This document shows positions 36,221 to 47,760 of a stretch of 64,000 nt of DNA, in pieces. The DNA comes from Owenia fusiformis (lineage: Eukaryota > Annelida > Polychaeta > Sabellida > Oweniidae). The notes below the pieces were generated by a model that saw nothing but the letters and a program-made list of their open reading frames with translations, did no database searches and was not told the DNA's origin. Numbering within the stretch: the stretch's first letter is position 1; each line of letters begins with the position of its first letter. A program made the position numbers and the translations under genes. The DNA lies in the NCBI GenBank assembly GCA_903813345.2, contig CAIIXF020000001.1:31346732-31410731 (forward strand), given 5' to 3'.

Positions 36221-39157
36221 AAGTAATAACGTCTTTAATTCTGCTCAATTATGTTGGTCTAAGTTTTCGTGAAATTTTCAATCAGTTTTTCTTTTTCAAA
36301 GTTGAACTGAGAAAGTATTACCTGTTAAAATGAATATACTGACGACCATCCTACATTGATTTGATGTGAAATAGAGATCATTGACATGATTTTTGTGCTG
36401 TTATGTTTAGATCTTTTAATTTTATTTTACCAGTTTTCTTTTTTCTCAAACTAGATTCCCTATGTCTGTCGATGTGACATCACTCATTAATTATGCATGC
36501 ATGCCCAGTACAATAAAGAAGACAATATGGCGACTTACACAATTCTGAGCCAGAGTGGATATCTCAAAATTGAAATAAATATGTTTGTTTATGCATCTAT
36601 CGAGAACATATGTAACCCAACCAATCTTTTTTTAATAATATACTTGATATTTTAATGAATTATACTTATTTTGTGAGCTTATTACCCCTTTAGGTTTGGC
36701 AGAAAGGGTTTTATTTTTGGTTTGGGATAAGCAAACTAAAAGATATGAAATGTGTGCAAAATTGTGCATGAAGAAACTGTCTTAGAAGACTATCTGGTGA
36801 GATATGTCCCAAATCCATCCATTTTTTGGACTAGCAGTTTAAATATGATTCTTCAAAACTGTAGGTAGTAGTAAAGACATCATAAAAAGAAGTCTATCTT
36901 ATATAACCATGCAATGATGCAAGAATAGATGTCAATAAAACTTATATCAAAGTACATGTATTTACTAGAAATCTTTACCTGTTGGTTCTTACTTTAACAA
37001 TAATACGGTATTTTTGCGATACATTTTCTCAACGTTGTGGAAAATGATAACTTTAGTCAAGTCTCTGATAAGGACCTACTTTAGTCAGATGGCACAGCCT
37101 AACTAAGGCATAATAAGAGAATGCGTTCTTTAAAATCTTAATAATATAATATTATCTCCAAAAAATCTATGATATATCATCAAATAGAGATGTTATTTTG
37201 AATTCAAAATGTCAAAAATATAAATTATTTGTAAATAAAAAAAATAACAAGATCTATAATGAGTTATTACCCTGGCAACTAGACAGACTTGCAGAGACAT
37301 CATCTATATCCCTATCAACTTTCCACTGGGATAACTACCTTACCTAATCCAATCAGAATGAACAATGTTCTTATTTTCTATATTGCAATTATAATAGGGT
37401 ATTAGTGATTCAATAGGCATGTAAATGGCAATAATTTACCGTTAACTACTGATGAGCTGGGATGTTTTCCATTTTACATCTTTTTTTATACACAGATCAG
37501 CTCTAAACTAAGTCAGCCCCATAATAAATATTCAGTTATGTTAAAAATATCCTTCCTAAACCCTTTATCTTGAGGATGGAATATGCATACTATGAGATTA
37601 TATTGGCTCACCAGTTCAACTTACTTCTTTAAAAAACCTGCCTGAATGCTGATTTTCTACTTTGTATGCAATCATGTACATTTTTGCCAATTTCAACCTA
37701 AATTGATCTAGATATAATCAACAACTGCTATAGCTGGAGTTATAGCTGGCACAAATATATTTTACAATCTGCAATGCTCCTTAGGCAACCAAACATAAAG
37801 TAATGTTATTGCTTTAAATAACTTATCGAACATGTAGAAAAAATTAACAACTTGGGGACTTTTAATACCAGAAGCAGGTTTAAACCACATGATACATTTT
37901 TACTCAACCAACAATAAAATCCTTAGAAAAACAAAAGATAAAGATTTTGTTTTATCATTTTAAAGCATTTCATAGTCATTTGATTACATCGATCTGATTC
38001 TCTACCTTTTACATACAGATGGCTAAACACAAAATTGATAGGCACATATCAATTTTTCAAAGAAAGCTCAATGGACTAGGTCTAACTGATAATTGTCTGA
38101 TGCTTATACAATGACCTTGGTTTCAGGCATGCATGTACAAATTTACCTTCCATCTACATTCCACATAATACAAAGGTGGATGACACTGCTAGAAAAAGAT
38201 GAGCTTGTATATATGTTTGTAATGATGTTAATTGGCAACTCCTGATTACTACTATGATAAAAAGTCTGTTTCACTTTTGAAGCATTATTGGCAGACATTA
38301 CTAGCCAATTTCTACTTAGTTTAAATGTACATGTACATATCAAGTTTGATGAGAAACATATGAATGCAATATTACTCTTAGTTTATTTCTTCAAAGATTT
38401 TATTGAAACCTAATGGGGATTTGTGGTTGCCTTAATGTTAAACATTGAGATTCTTATTTAGAAACAGAGGAGTGATCAATCAATATAACATTTATTTAAA
38501 TATCAGATATCAGTTAAAAATGTTTGTATATATGAGAGTCTGATTTGAACACCCCATGATGTTACAGGTAGATAATTTCCTAGGTTTAATCATACAGAAC
38601 CCTGATGTCTTTGTTTGGAGACATCTGAATTGCAAGTTTTTTTCTATTTGTGTGTCAGCATTGAAATATCATTGACTTATTATATGGCATTAGAATCATT
38701 ATCACTCAAGGACTATGATGGATTCACCTTGACCTCTTCCTCCACTATACTAATTGCCACTAGGATACAATATAAACACTGTTAACTATTTTGAATGGTC
38801 TTATCAGAGTTTCAGATCCTCAGAAAAACAATACTAGTATGAATGGCAAGATTTTTTTTTAAATTACTAGTATGAGTTTTTACTAGTATTTTCAAAAAAT
38901 TACTTGTAATTGAAAGTTAATAACTTTTGTGAAAACTCCAGGGCCTACAGAGCACCCCTTGGTTTAGGCCGTCAAGTTCCTACTGACTCCCTGAACTGAC
39001 ACTACCATTGCTGGCATTGTCCTTTTTAATCAATATTAAGACTTGATTAATAATCCTGTCACAAACATTTAAGTAGAACCCAAAATCAGCAAAATCCTAA
39101 ATGAGAAACAAATACAACAATGTACAAGTGAATGGACAATCAAATGAAATTACTTAG
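36221..39157. other. Unassigned AT-rich DNA
   Basis: A fragment resembling a pearl-like family B 3' end (catctatatccctatcaact ... gggataac) lies near 37300-37337. No exon or intact element is seen. Confidence 0.4.
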
Positions 39158-39715
39158 TTTACACAAAGCTATATCCTGAGAGATAGCTTTGCAAAACTCG
39201 ATATTCCCAGCCCATGTTAGAGGTCTTTTTCAGAAATGTTAGAAATCATGGGAACACTTACACTACTTCAATCGATGTATAACATCATAAAGTATCGTTG
39301 TTATAATCGTAGAACACTAACTGGAGTCGGGAGACAGTGTAATTGACGAAAAATGTATTTGGAACTTGTTATTTTCCATGTCGTCTGACCAGGAAGTCTT
39401 GCCAATGCGCCTGCGTGTAACCGGAAGCGGAAATCTCATGGCATAGAAGCGCATGCGCATTATCCAACTTTCTGAGAAGCCATCTTGAAAATTATTATCT
39501 CTTCAACATTTTTCAACATTTTTCGTCAATTACACTGTCTTCCGACTCCAGTTAGCGTTCTACGATTATTACAACGGTATTTTATGATGTTATAAAGGGA
39601 TTGAAGTAGTGTAAGTGTTCCCACGATTTCTAACATTTCTGAAAAAGACCTTTAACATGGGCTGGGAGTACCTAGTTTTGCATAGCCATCTATGTATACA
39701 GTGGCTATGTGCAAA
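39158..39715. mobile_element. Foldback element with a hairpin at each end
   Basis: Arms of about 190 bp (left 39158-39356, right 39515-39715) are close inverted copies, with paired words such as cgtcaattacactgtct and actccagttag. Each tip carries its own hairpin: left aaagctat...atagcttt, right catagcca...tggctatg. The central 160 bp is more GC-rich and unrelated. No ORF and no certain target duplication. Confidence 0.8.
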
Positions 39716-40683
39716 TATAGTAAAAATGAAACCTGGCATCAATAATGGACAATCAAATGAAACCTGGCATCAATAAAAAATAATAACAACCACCTGTATT
39801 AGAAATTCAATGGAAAATACACTATTTGTGGGCAAGAAAATCATATAGGCAGTTCATAAAACAAAGGGCGGCCGATTTGAATAACTCGCCAACACCGACG
39901 TACTAGAAACAACTTGTTGATAAAAAAAAAGTTACGGTGTCTCGTCGAAACTAAAAATCCGAGAATTAAAAATCACATTACAGGTTTTCTACTCCTTTAT
40001 CCTTATCAGAATAGCTCAAAATTCACACAAATTGTAGATACCGTATTTAAATACAATGTGGAAACGTTGACTTACCCATCCATGATCTTGTCGCGCAGTT
40101 ATTCACGGTTAAGTGGGTGGTTTTTCGATTTGTCTTTCAACAACAAAATGGCGGCAAATGTGAACCACGAGAATCCGCGAAGCATAATTTGACCTTTGGG
40201 CTCGTGAATGTTTTAGCGTTTATGAAAAATTGATGATAAAAATACAACCACATACATGCTAGTCAAAGTATTCGCTCAGTGAAATATATGTAATTGTACT
40301 CGGATTCTTGTTTGTTGTCTGATATTGTAAATACCATGAAATATAATCAAGTGATGAGTAAGTCACGTGACAAAGGTCAAAAAATGTAAACAAAGTCTAC
40401 TTCCTGGTTCAAATGAAATACGATGTCCGTAAATTGTCAGGCAGAATTTTCGCGATTCAAAGCATACTTTGAACTCATTTTAAATTTGAAAGGAACCTTC
40501 CTGGTTGGCCCATGTACTCCCCCCCCCCAGGAAGTCTCTTTATGTTGAGATATCCTGGGATAGTGTTGAATTGCCTTTCAAGCAACAGTGTCAAGACAGG
40601 GACAGAAAAATATTGGCCGCATTTTGAAAGTTACCCTTTTTAGTCTCTTTTACAAGACAAAAGTTGAAAAAGTAACGTAAAGG
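39716..40683. other. Unassigned DNA
   Basis: A 92-codon open frame at 39914-40192 (+) has no recognisable domain. Nothing else can be supported. Confidence 0.4.
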
Positions 40684-40800
40684 CTAGAGTACCGACAATT
40701 GTCGGTACTCTAGACTCTGATGTGGTGGCACGCTAGAGGACCGACAAATAAATTGTCGGTACGGGAGATATGCTGTGTTTACACGCTAGAGGACCGACAA
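40684..40800. repeat. Palindrome cluster, left group
   Basis: A perfect 30-bp palindrome at 40684-40713 has the 16-bp core ACCGACAATTGTCGGT. An expanded copy with one mismatch lies at 40740-40760 and a half-site at 40792-40800, each preceded by gctagagga or gctagagt. Confidence 0.9.
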
Positions 40801-41059
40801 ATATTAATTTTCGAATTTTCTGGCGCATGCGCAATGCGATGGGGGATATTTCAGATATCATACGGATATTTTGGGAACAAGTGCAAAACCCGGGGAGGGC
40901 ATTAGCCCCGGTTACCCGGGGATTACCAAACCCAGTCAAAAAATGGTAGCCCGGGAACAGGGAATGGTAGTAAACGTTGAAAGGCCCAATAAAAAACATG
41001 AACAAGTAAGACGTTAGAGAGCTATTAATGCAGAGTAAACGGCTATATATATTCTAAAC

Positions 41060-41900
41060 AGACAGGATATTTCTCCTGAGCCGATCAGGCGTAGAAAGGG
41101 GCGTTTGCTACCCATTAGATAGAAGAAAATAGCTAGAATGTTTTTTATTTGAAGCTTATGGTATGAGGTTCCATATCCATCCGCCAAAAGGTATAACCCC
41201 TATATAGTCCATTTAAAAACCTGTGGTATCGTTCTAAATAACCCATAGTTGGCTTCTCTTTCTCTATGCCACTATTTGGTGTCAAAATAAAGAGGAGTTC
41301 AACTTTCATTTGAATTACGAAAATAGCGATGTAGGTCAAAATAGTTCCGAACGTGAGCATGTTTACTACGCGTTTGCCCGTCATATCAGAATTGAGGAAG
41401 TGGTAGCAAACGCGAGTTACAATAAACGGACGCTGATATCTCAAAAAGTAACCTGACTCCCTATAATTTGATGTAGGTCAATCGAACCCCTATATGGACA
41501 GGTGCATTTTGATATATAACACTATGGGGGGTAAGCGTTTCATAGTTGGTCACGAACGCCATATGTGCAAAGTATTGTTATGAATTTTCGAATTTGGTGT
41601 TGGATTACGGTACTCATACCTTATAGCACAATTTTTGATGGAAGTTGCATTTGGCTCCCTTAGTTAATGGCCACGATTCCATCTCGCATGAGAGAGCTAC
41701 CAAACGCAAAGTAAACAGTGATATATTCCAAATGAGATATTTCTCCTGTGCCATGGCGTAGTAAGGGTAGAGAGCGACGGGGGCGAAAGCATCCCCTCCC
41801 CTAACTGTATATATCGACCCATTAGATAGAACAAGAAAAGAGCTTTAAAATGTTTTTTAATTGAAGCTTGTAGGACAATTTTGATGGAAGTTATATCAAT
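41060..41900 (+). repeat. Pair of diverged direct repeats about 690 bp apart
   Basis: The block gatatttctcctg ... cccattagatagaa ... gaatgttttttatttgaagc at about 41040-41160 recurs at about 41715-41875. The spacer holds no recognised gene; a 99-codon minus-strand frame at 41145-41444 is unassigned. Confidence 0.6.
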
Positions 41901-41990
41901 TTTTGTCGAAATAAATTATGGCTCACTACAAGTTAATGCCTGTACGATTCCATACTGCAAAAGAAGCACTATGCCCTCAAAAGAAAAAAG

Positions 41991-42060
41991 TAGGTCTTGC
42001 CGGGATTCGAACTCGGGACCGGGTGTGTTCGAGTCGTGCTCACTAACCACTAGGCTACCA
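41991..42060 (-). repeat. tRNA-like sequence, probably a SINE head or tRNA pseudogene
   Basis: On the minus strand TAGCCTAGTGGTTA fits an A box and GAGTTCGAATCCC fits a B box, with a five-base T stem (CCGAG against CCCGG, one mismatch). The acceptor and D stems pair poorly, so it is unlikely to be a working tRNA. No SINE tail or target duplication could be identified. Confidence 0.6.
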
Positions 42061-42107
42061 GTGATGAGGTTATTTCAAAAAGTAAAAGTAGTGCATTTAT
42101 TTATGAA

Positions 42108-42262
42108 ATTGTCGGCTCTCTATCAAAAACACGTAGCAGCCACTTGCGTACCGACAATTGTCGGTTCTCTATCTGGCACTACTAGTTGACGATAGAGTGC
42201 CGACAATTGTCGGTACCCCAGCAAATACCCCTGGACAGTCTCCAGTACCGACAATTGTCGGT
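42108..42262. repeat. Palindrome cluster, right group
   Basis: Copies of the ACCGACAATTGTCGGT palindrome lie at 42150-42165, 42199-42214 (first base G) and 42247-42262, plus a half-site at about 42108-42115. The last extends outward as ctccagt/cctggag. Confidence 0.9.
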
Positions 42263-43335
42263 CCTGGAGCCACTCCGAAAAAGTAAAGCATATCACAGAA
42301 AATATTGACATTTACTGAACTTTAAGTTTTCTCCACGAAAAGTGGATGAAATTTATGTATGCAGTAGTCATTTTCAAAACACGTTACCTTATTAAAACGT
42401 AACTTTGTTATTGGACTTTAATTTTTTACTTCTCACGGGACCAAAACGCCGCTAAAATAAGCGACTCTGTACACAAAAGCAATGTTTCGAGTGAAAAGTA
42501 TTTCTTTGAAGGTTTTAAATGGAACAAGTTTGAAGAAAAACGGTGCACTGTGAGACTCACAATCATTGATTTTCCAAAGAAAGGCCGGGTAGGTTTAAAA
42601 TTCAAATTAACGCTGAAATTGCGGGGCCTTAAATGGTTTCGATACGCCCCGGTGAGTTAGGACCGCGTGTTTCTACAAGATTCGAAACTGAAGTGTCTCA
42701 AAAAACTGTCGTGCGTTTTAGAAGGTTTGAGAAGCTCAATGTTCAGACTAAATATTGAGAAGAATGTTAGACATAGGCGTAGCCGGGGGGGGGGGATGCG
42801 ATGGGTACGCCCCTGATGCGAGTAGGCTAATCTTACGTCTCCATGACATTCAAAGATCCAAAGGTGCAATACCCCAATAGTCGCTGATTATGTCTATGAG
42901 ATCAATAGTATCAGCTACCAATGATCACGGGGAGGACAGTCGGTGCAAGCCTGCAAGGAGGTTTGGCTCCCAGGGTTTTATCTAGATATTTCAAAAATCA
43001 AAACACACAAATCATGAGTGAAGGTATCAGTTCAAATCTTTTGGATCGCTGATTACGAATTCACGGCCAGTTATAAAGTCAGACAATTACAACATTTTTA
43101 ATGTTGATCATTTGCAGCCTTTTTGGTAGACTATGGGTTGTTGAGTTGGCGGAGCAGTGTAGAATCTATAGACTTTTTTACAAATTTCCTTTAATCATTT
43201 TCTCCCCTGTCGGCTAAGAGTGCCGAATGTTTTTATGAGAATGTGTTTCTCTAAACGACATAATAAATTCGACAATTAAAAATGCCAAGGCTAGTACTTA
43301 TTCATTGATAAATTCGACATTCAGTTCTTAGATAT
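42263..43335. other. Unassigned DNA
   Basis: It contains a G tract at about 42786-42795 after ggcgtagccg, a word often seen at transposon ends. No partner end was found. Confidence 0.4.
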
Positions 43336-44329
43336 CAGGGGGTCATTAACAGAACTTTCGCAGAGTTACGAATTCGTAATTCGTAACTTTATGAAATTCG
43401 CAATTATTTAAAAAGTTACGAATGACTTACGAATTCATAAAGTTACGAATCGGCCATTAACAGAACACTTTCGTAAGTCATTCATAAGTTTTATCGTTCG
43501 TAAACGAATTTCAAATTGTGACGTCATCTTATATCATTATTTAGCACAAATAAAAATATGATGTCATTTGATATCATTGCGCGCTGTGATTAAACTTGTC
43601 TCCGCGATTTCAAAGATTCCCAGCTCAGGAACATATTTGCTTATCATGTAAGAATAGGTGAATATTTTAGCTTGAAACTTAGCATGCATATAAAGAACAA
43701 TTTCTTTTTGCCAACCTGGGGGTCATTAACAGAACTTTCGTAAAGTTACGAATTCGCAAGTCAATTGTTAATTTTACGAATTTGGTAAATGTGCATTAAC
43801 AGAACTTTCGTAAAGTTACGAACGATTCGCAAAGTTACAAAAAAATGACGTCACGTATGCTTTCGTTCGTAACTTTAATAGCACCTCAGACCCTTTCATA
43901 ACTTTGCGAATGGCACATTTTTCATCCAATTCTTATGTAAGTTATACAGGTTGGCAAAAAGAAATTGTTCTCTATATGCATGCTGAGTTTCAGGCTAAAA
44001 TATCTACCTATTCTTACATGATAAGCAAATATGTTCCTGAGCTGGGAATCTTTGAAATCGCGGAGACAGGTTTGATCACAGCGCGCAATGATATCAAATG
44101 ACATCATATTTTTATTTGTGCTAAATAATGATATAAGATGACGTCACAATTTGAAATTCGTTTACGAACGATAAAACTTATGAATGACTTACGAAAGTGT
44201 TCTGTTAATGGCCGATTCGTAACGTTATGAATTCGTAAATCATTCGTAACTTTTTAAATATTTACGAATTTCATAAAGTTACGAATTACGAATTCGTAAC
44301 TTTGCGAAAGTTCTGTTAATGACCCCCTG
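43336..44329. mobile_element. Large foldback element (994 bp) with internal solo copies of its own terminus
   Basis: Left terminus CAGGGGGTCATTAACAGAAC and right terminus its exact inverse. Arms of about 390 bp match closely (for example gatttcaaagattcccagct against agctgggaatctttgaaatc). The central 220 bp carries two further copies of the terminal word cattaacagaactttcg (about 43724 and 43795), and each arm carries another inside (43452 and its inverse). Many acttacgaa/ttcgtaagt words act as subterminal repeats. Three TGACGTCA sites fall at about 43521, 43847 and 44141. Open frames in both arms are mirror images, not genes. Confidence 0.9.
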
Positions 44330-44834
44330 ATCAATATATTTGCAGAAACAATGATAAAGGTACAAAATGAACTCATTTTATTTGTATACGGATATACAAT
44401 GTGTCACTAACAAATGCGTTTAAGGACTTTGCTTGGATGTATTTTAGTATAAAACACATACATATACGTTTTAACGAAACAAATTAGATCAACGAACAGA
44501 AAAGGTAAACGATGAATGAAAATACTCAAGTTACGAACATAAATGTGCATTTAACAAGTACAGAAGTTCAATTTACGAATACATATATATAATTCTTATA
44601 AAATGACAGCTGTCCATCTAGTTTTCTGTAATGTGGGGTTAAGCACAGAACTATTTTGATTTTTTTCAGGAAAAACACGAATATTTATATTTCTTTTTAT
44701 TTACCATTTCATTGACAAGATATGCAATTTTCTTGTGTAGATTTAGTTTGACATTATATGTGTATGAACTAACAATATAGCCTCCAATCTGCAAATTTTA
44801 GCTTAAAAGTGATCGATAAAAGAAAAATGACAAA
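44330..44834. other. Unassigned DNA
   Basis: AT-rich, no supported feature. Confidence 0.5.
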
Positions 44835-44948
44835 CTTTTAGAAATACTGGACGAAATAAAAAATGTAAGCTTACTGGACGCACACCTGTTAATACCGGAA
44901 AGCTTGCGTCCAGTACATTTTCATTTCGTCCGGTATTTCTTTAAAGGT
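44835..44948. mobile_element. Short palindromic MITE
   Basis: gaaatactggacgaaat near 44851 returns inverted as atttcgtccggtatttc near 44923-44940, and tggacgca returns as tgcgtcca. About 114 bp, nearly all stem. Confidence 0.8.
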
Positions 44949-44956
44949 TCATGTGC

Positions 44957-45897
44957 AGTATGGCAAGTGATTTTAGATAGTCATATATCTTTAACCATGA
45001 GTACTTTCTGGGCATAAATACAGTGGTATAATATGTTTTCTTTCAGGTGAAGTACCCAAAATAATAGAAATATCAATCGAACAATTCGAAATATTATTAA
45101 TAGGGGCTCCATGTCAACATTTTTGCTCAAAAGAGGATCTTCTTTTTCTGGTTTTTATTGCATGAAAATATTATTCAAGAAGGGGTCTAAAACTTCTTCA
45201 AAAGTAGAATGGTATTGAAAGTCTAGTTTTGAAGATATCCTTTTTCGCTGACCAAAACTATGCTGAAAACAATGGATACCACGATATGTAGTTTTTAACT
45301 TTAACGCATTTCAATACACATCCCCTTTTCAGAAATTGTTAATATAGTGTAAAAGAAACTTTCGAATTTAGAGAAATTATTTAATGTAAATCTTGATTTT
45401 AATGCCCATGATATGAGGTTCGGAAGATCTGTAAATAATGTAAACATTTTGCTAAATAGGCTATCACTAGCAATCAAATATATATATACGCAAAACAGTT
45501 TAATGAGGTACATCCAAACATTCCAGAACTTTTGGGTATGACTGTTGCGAATGTCTGAATGAATGGAGGTGGTGTGAAAGTGGCTTAATATTTCATCTTT
45601 GTATTACTTCATGTTTGATTCAATAAAAAAAATATTCTGTTAAAAAAACTTTCGATATGTTCAAATTGAGTAAAACAAGATCCTCTTTTTAAAAAATGTG
45701 CCTAACATTTTTAAAAAGTACCAATGTGGGGTCCTAATCCATAATTTTTCAGAGACTGTTGGATTGATATTTTACTACCATGGGGACTTCACTTGAAAGA
45801 ACGCATATTGTTTTAATAAAAACCACTGTATTGATGGCCAGAAAGTACCCATTGTGAAATATACGACCTTCTAAAATCACTTGCCGTAACCATGAGA
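44957..45897. mobile_element. Non-autonomous element with long TIRs
   Basis: Left tatggcaagtgattttaga and right inverted ttacggcaagtgattttaga begin arms of more than 200 bp that share gtactttctgg, aatacagtggt, ttctttca.gtgaagt and aaatatcaatc. The core (about 45230-45640) has no recognised coding sequence. Target duplication not resolved. Confidence 0.75.
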
Positions 45898-45937
45898 TCG
45901 TGAGTTTAATACGTGTGAGCTCCTTGCGTTCATTCAT

Positions 45938-46608
45938 CTGTGAGATCGACAGTTGTCAGCTTCCAATGATCACTGAATATATCTTTGAGGTATATGTAAG
46001 CTCATGTATGTGTCTATGAGATTCATAGTTGTCAGCTTCCAATGATCACTGAATATATCTTTGAAATTCATGTAAGCTCATGTACATGTATAGCCTATGT
46101 CTATGAGATCCATAGTTGTCAGCTTCCAATGATCAAGATATCTTTGAAATTCATGTAAGCTCATGTATGTGTCTATGAGATCCATAGTTATCAGCTTCCA
46201 ATGATCAGTGAATGTATCTATGGCCATCTATGAAATTCATGTAAGCTCATGTATGTGTCTATGAGATTCATAGTTGTCAGCTTCAAATGATCACTGAATA
46301 TATCTATGAGATCCATGTTGGCTCATGTATGTGCCTATGAGATTCATAGTTGTCAGCTTCAAATGATCACTGAATATATCTTTGAAATTCATGTAAGCTC
46401 ATGTATGTGCCTATGAGATCCATATTTATCAGCTTCCAATGATCACTGAATATATCTATGAAATTCATGTTAGCTCATGTACATGTATGTGTCTATGAGA
46501 TCCATAGTTATCAGCTTCCAATGACCGCTGAATATATCTATGAGATCCATGTAGGCTCATGTATGTGTCTATGAGATTCATAGTTGTCAGCTTCCAATGA
46601 CCGCTGAA
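45938..46608 (+). repeat. Satellite of about 75-90-bp units, left block
   Basis: About eight units share gtcagcttccaatgatcac, tgaatatatct and aagctcatgtatgtgtctat. Unit length varies through small indels. The array resumes at 49689. Confidence 0.9.
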
Positions 46609-46829
46609 ATTTTCACAAATTGTACTTTGAAGTAGTGCAACTAATATTGTAAAGTTTCAGAAAAAATGATAAGATGCGGGTTAAGTTATGGTTACTATAG
46701 TAACGTGACATCACAATACCCGGGGCAACTTTTTCATGAAAATGTAATATCTAACATTTTTATATGACTGAAGAAAGTATCTAGTTCGCCTATTTCGATA
46801 CTAAATTTCTTGTTTGTTTTATTAGTTGC

Positions 46830-47690
46830 TTTATAGTTTAGTTTAGTTTATATAGTTTATTATAGTGTCACAGGTTCATACATATACAATAAAATACAAT
46901 ACTAAAATACATCAATAAAAAAACCTCTAGCCGATGCCGGCTTATGAGACACTTATATTATACATAAATAGCATCAATATTACAATGTTATTGCAAACGT
47001 TCCAGATTAAATGCCCTCTTTTGAAACATTTTATATATAGAGGAAGCAATTTTCCTTTGACTAGATTTACATGTCATTATAGAGTGGAGTGTAATATTAT
47101 CAACACTAAAATTATCGAATGAATCTCTTAAATATGAAAATAGGTCATTTCTGATATCTATATAATGTGTACAGTCTAACAGAAAATGTTTTTCATCTTC
47201 TACTTGGTCACTATCACATAAAAGACATTTTCTGTTGTGTAATGCCTAATGGAATGTTATTAAAGCGACCTGTCTCTATGGCTAACTTCAAAGTACCAGA
47301 TATAAATTCTGCCAGTATTTTTCTATGGTATCTTGGCAAGTTTTCCTTTATAAACTGTTCAGTGCAGACACCGAATTTAAATTCCCTATATGTTCTTAAT
47401 TTATTTCCATTTATAAGGTTTCCCTTGTCATTCCATATGTTATTTAAGAATGGGTCTTGACTTTGGAAGTGTAGTTGAACATTTTGGACTGTTTGATTGA
47501 TATTGATTGCTTGTTCCATTTCTAAAACATGGCCCTGGTTTGCTTTTTGAATAATATTGAGCACTTTATTGCCCCAGCTTGATTTTCTCCTTATTGACCA
47601 GCTATGTACCTTAAAGTTAATTCTATTATGGTCTGTATTTTTTAATCTGAGGAATAGCCTATATATATAGTTATGGGGTTGCTATACAAC
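46830..47690 (-). mobile_element. LINE (CR1/Jockey-clade type) 3' fragment with frameshift
   Basis: The minus strand from about 47680 encodes IYRLFLRL, then ILAEFISGTLKLAIETGRF, a typical C-terminal region of LINE reverse transcriptases. A one-base insertion at about 47220-47227 follows, and in the next frame comes a CxxC-H-C knuckle (CLLCDSD, then EDEKHFLLDC). The ORF ends at the stop at 46988-46990. A 3' UTR follows, ending in short (AGTTT)n-type repeats near 46836-46856, as CR1/L2-like elements often do. The element is 5'-truncated, so it is a dead copy. The clade is inferred from the tail and knuckle only. Confidence 0.8.
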
Positions 47691-47760
47691 TCAGATTCAA
47701 GTATGATTTCATAATAATAATAATATTTATTCAATTTCCTGAAATATCATTATGTATAAC

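Noticed and set aside
41991-42060. Functional tRNA gene
   Set aside because: A and B boxes are present, but the acceptor and D stems do not pair, so only a tRNA-like relic or SINE head was called.
43904-44107. Overlapping open frames on both strands
   Set aside because: They lie in one arm of the foldback element, and mirror sequence exists in the other arm, so there is no independent coding signal.
47167-47460. 97-codon plus-strand open frame
   Set aside because: It is the antisense shadow of the LINE reverse-transcriptase fragment on the minus strand.
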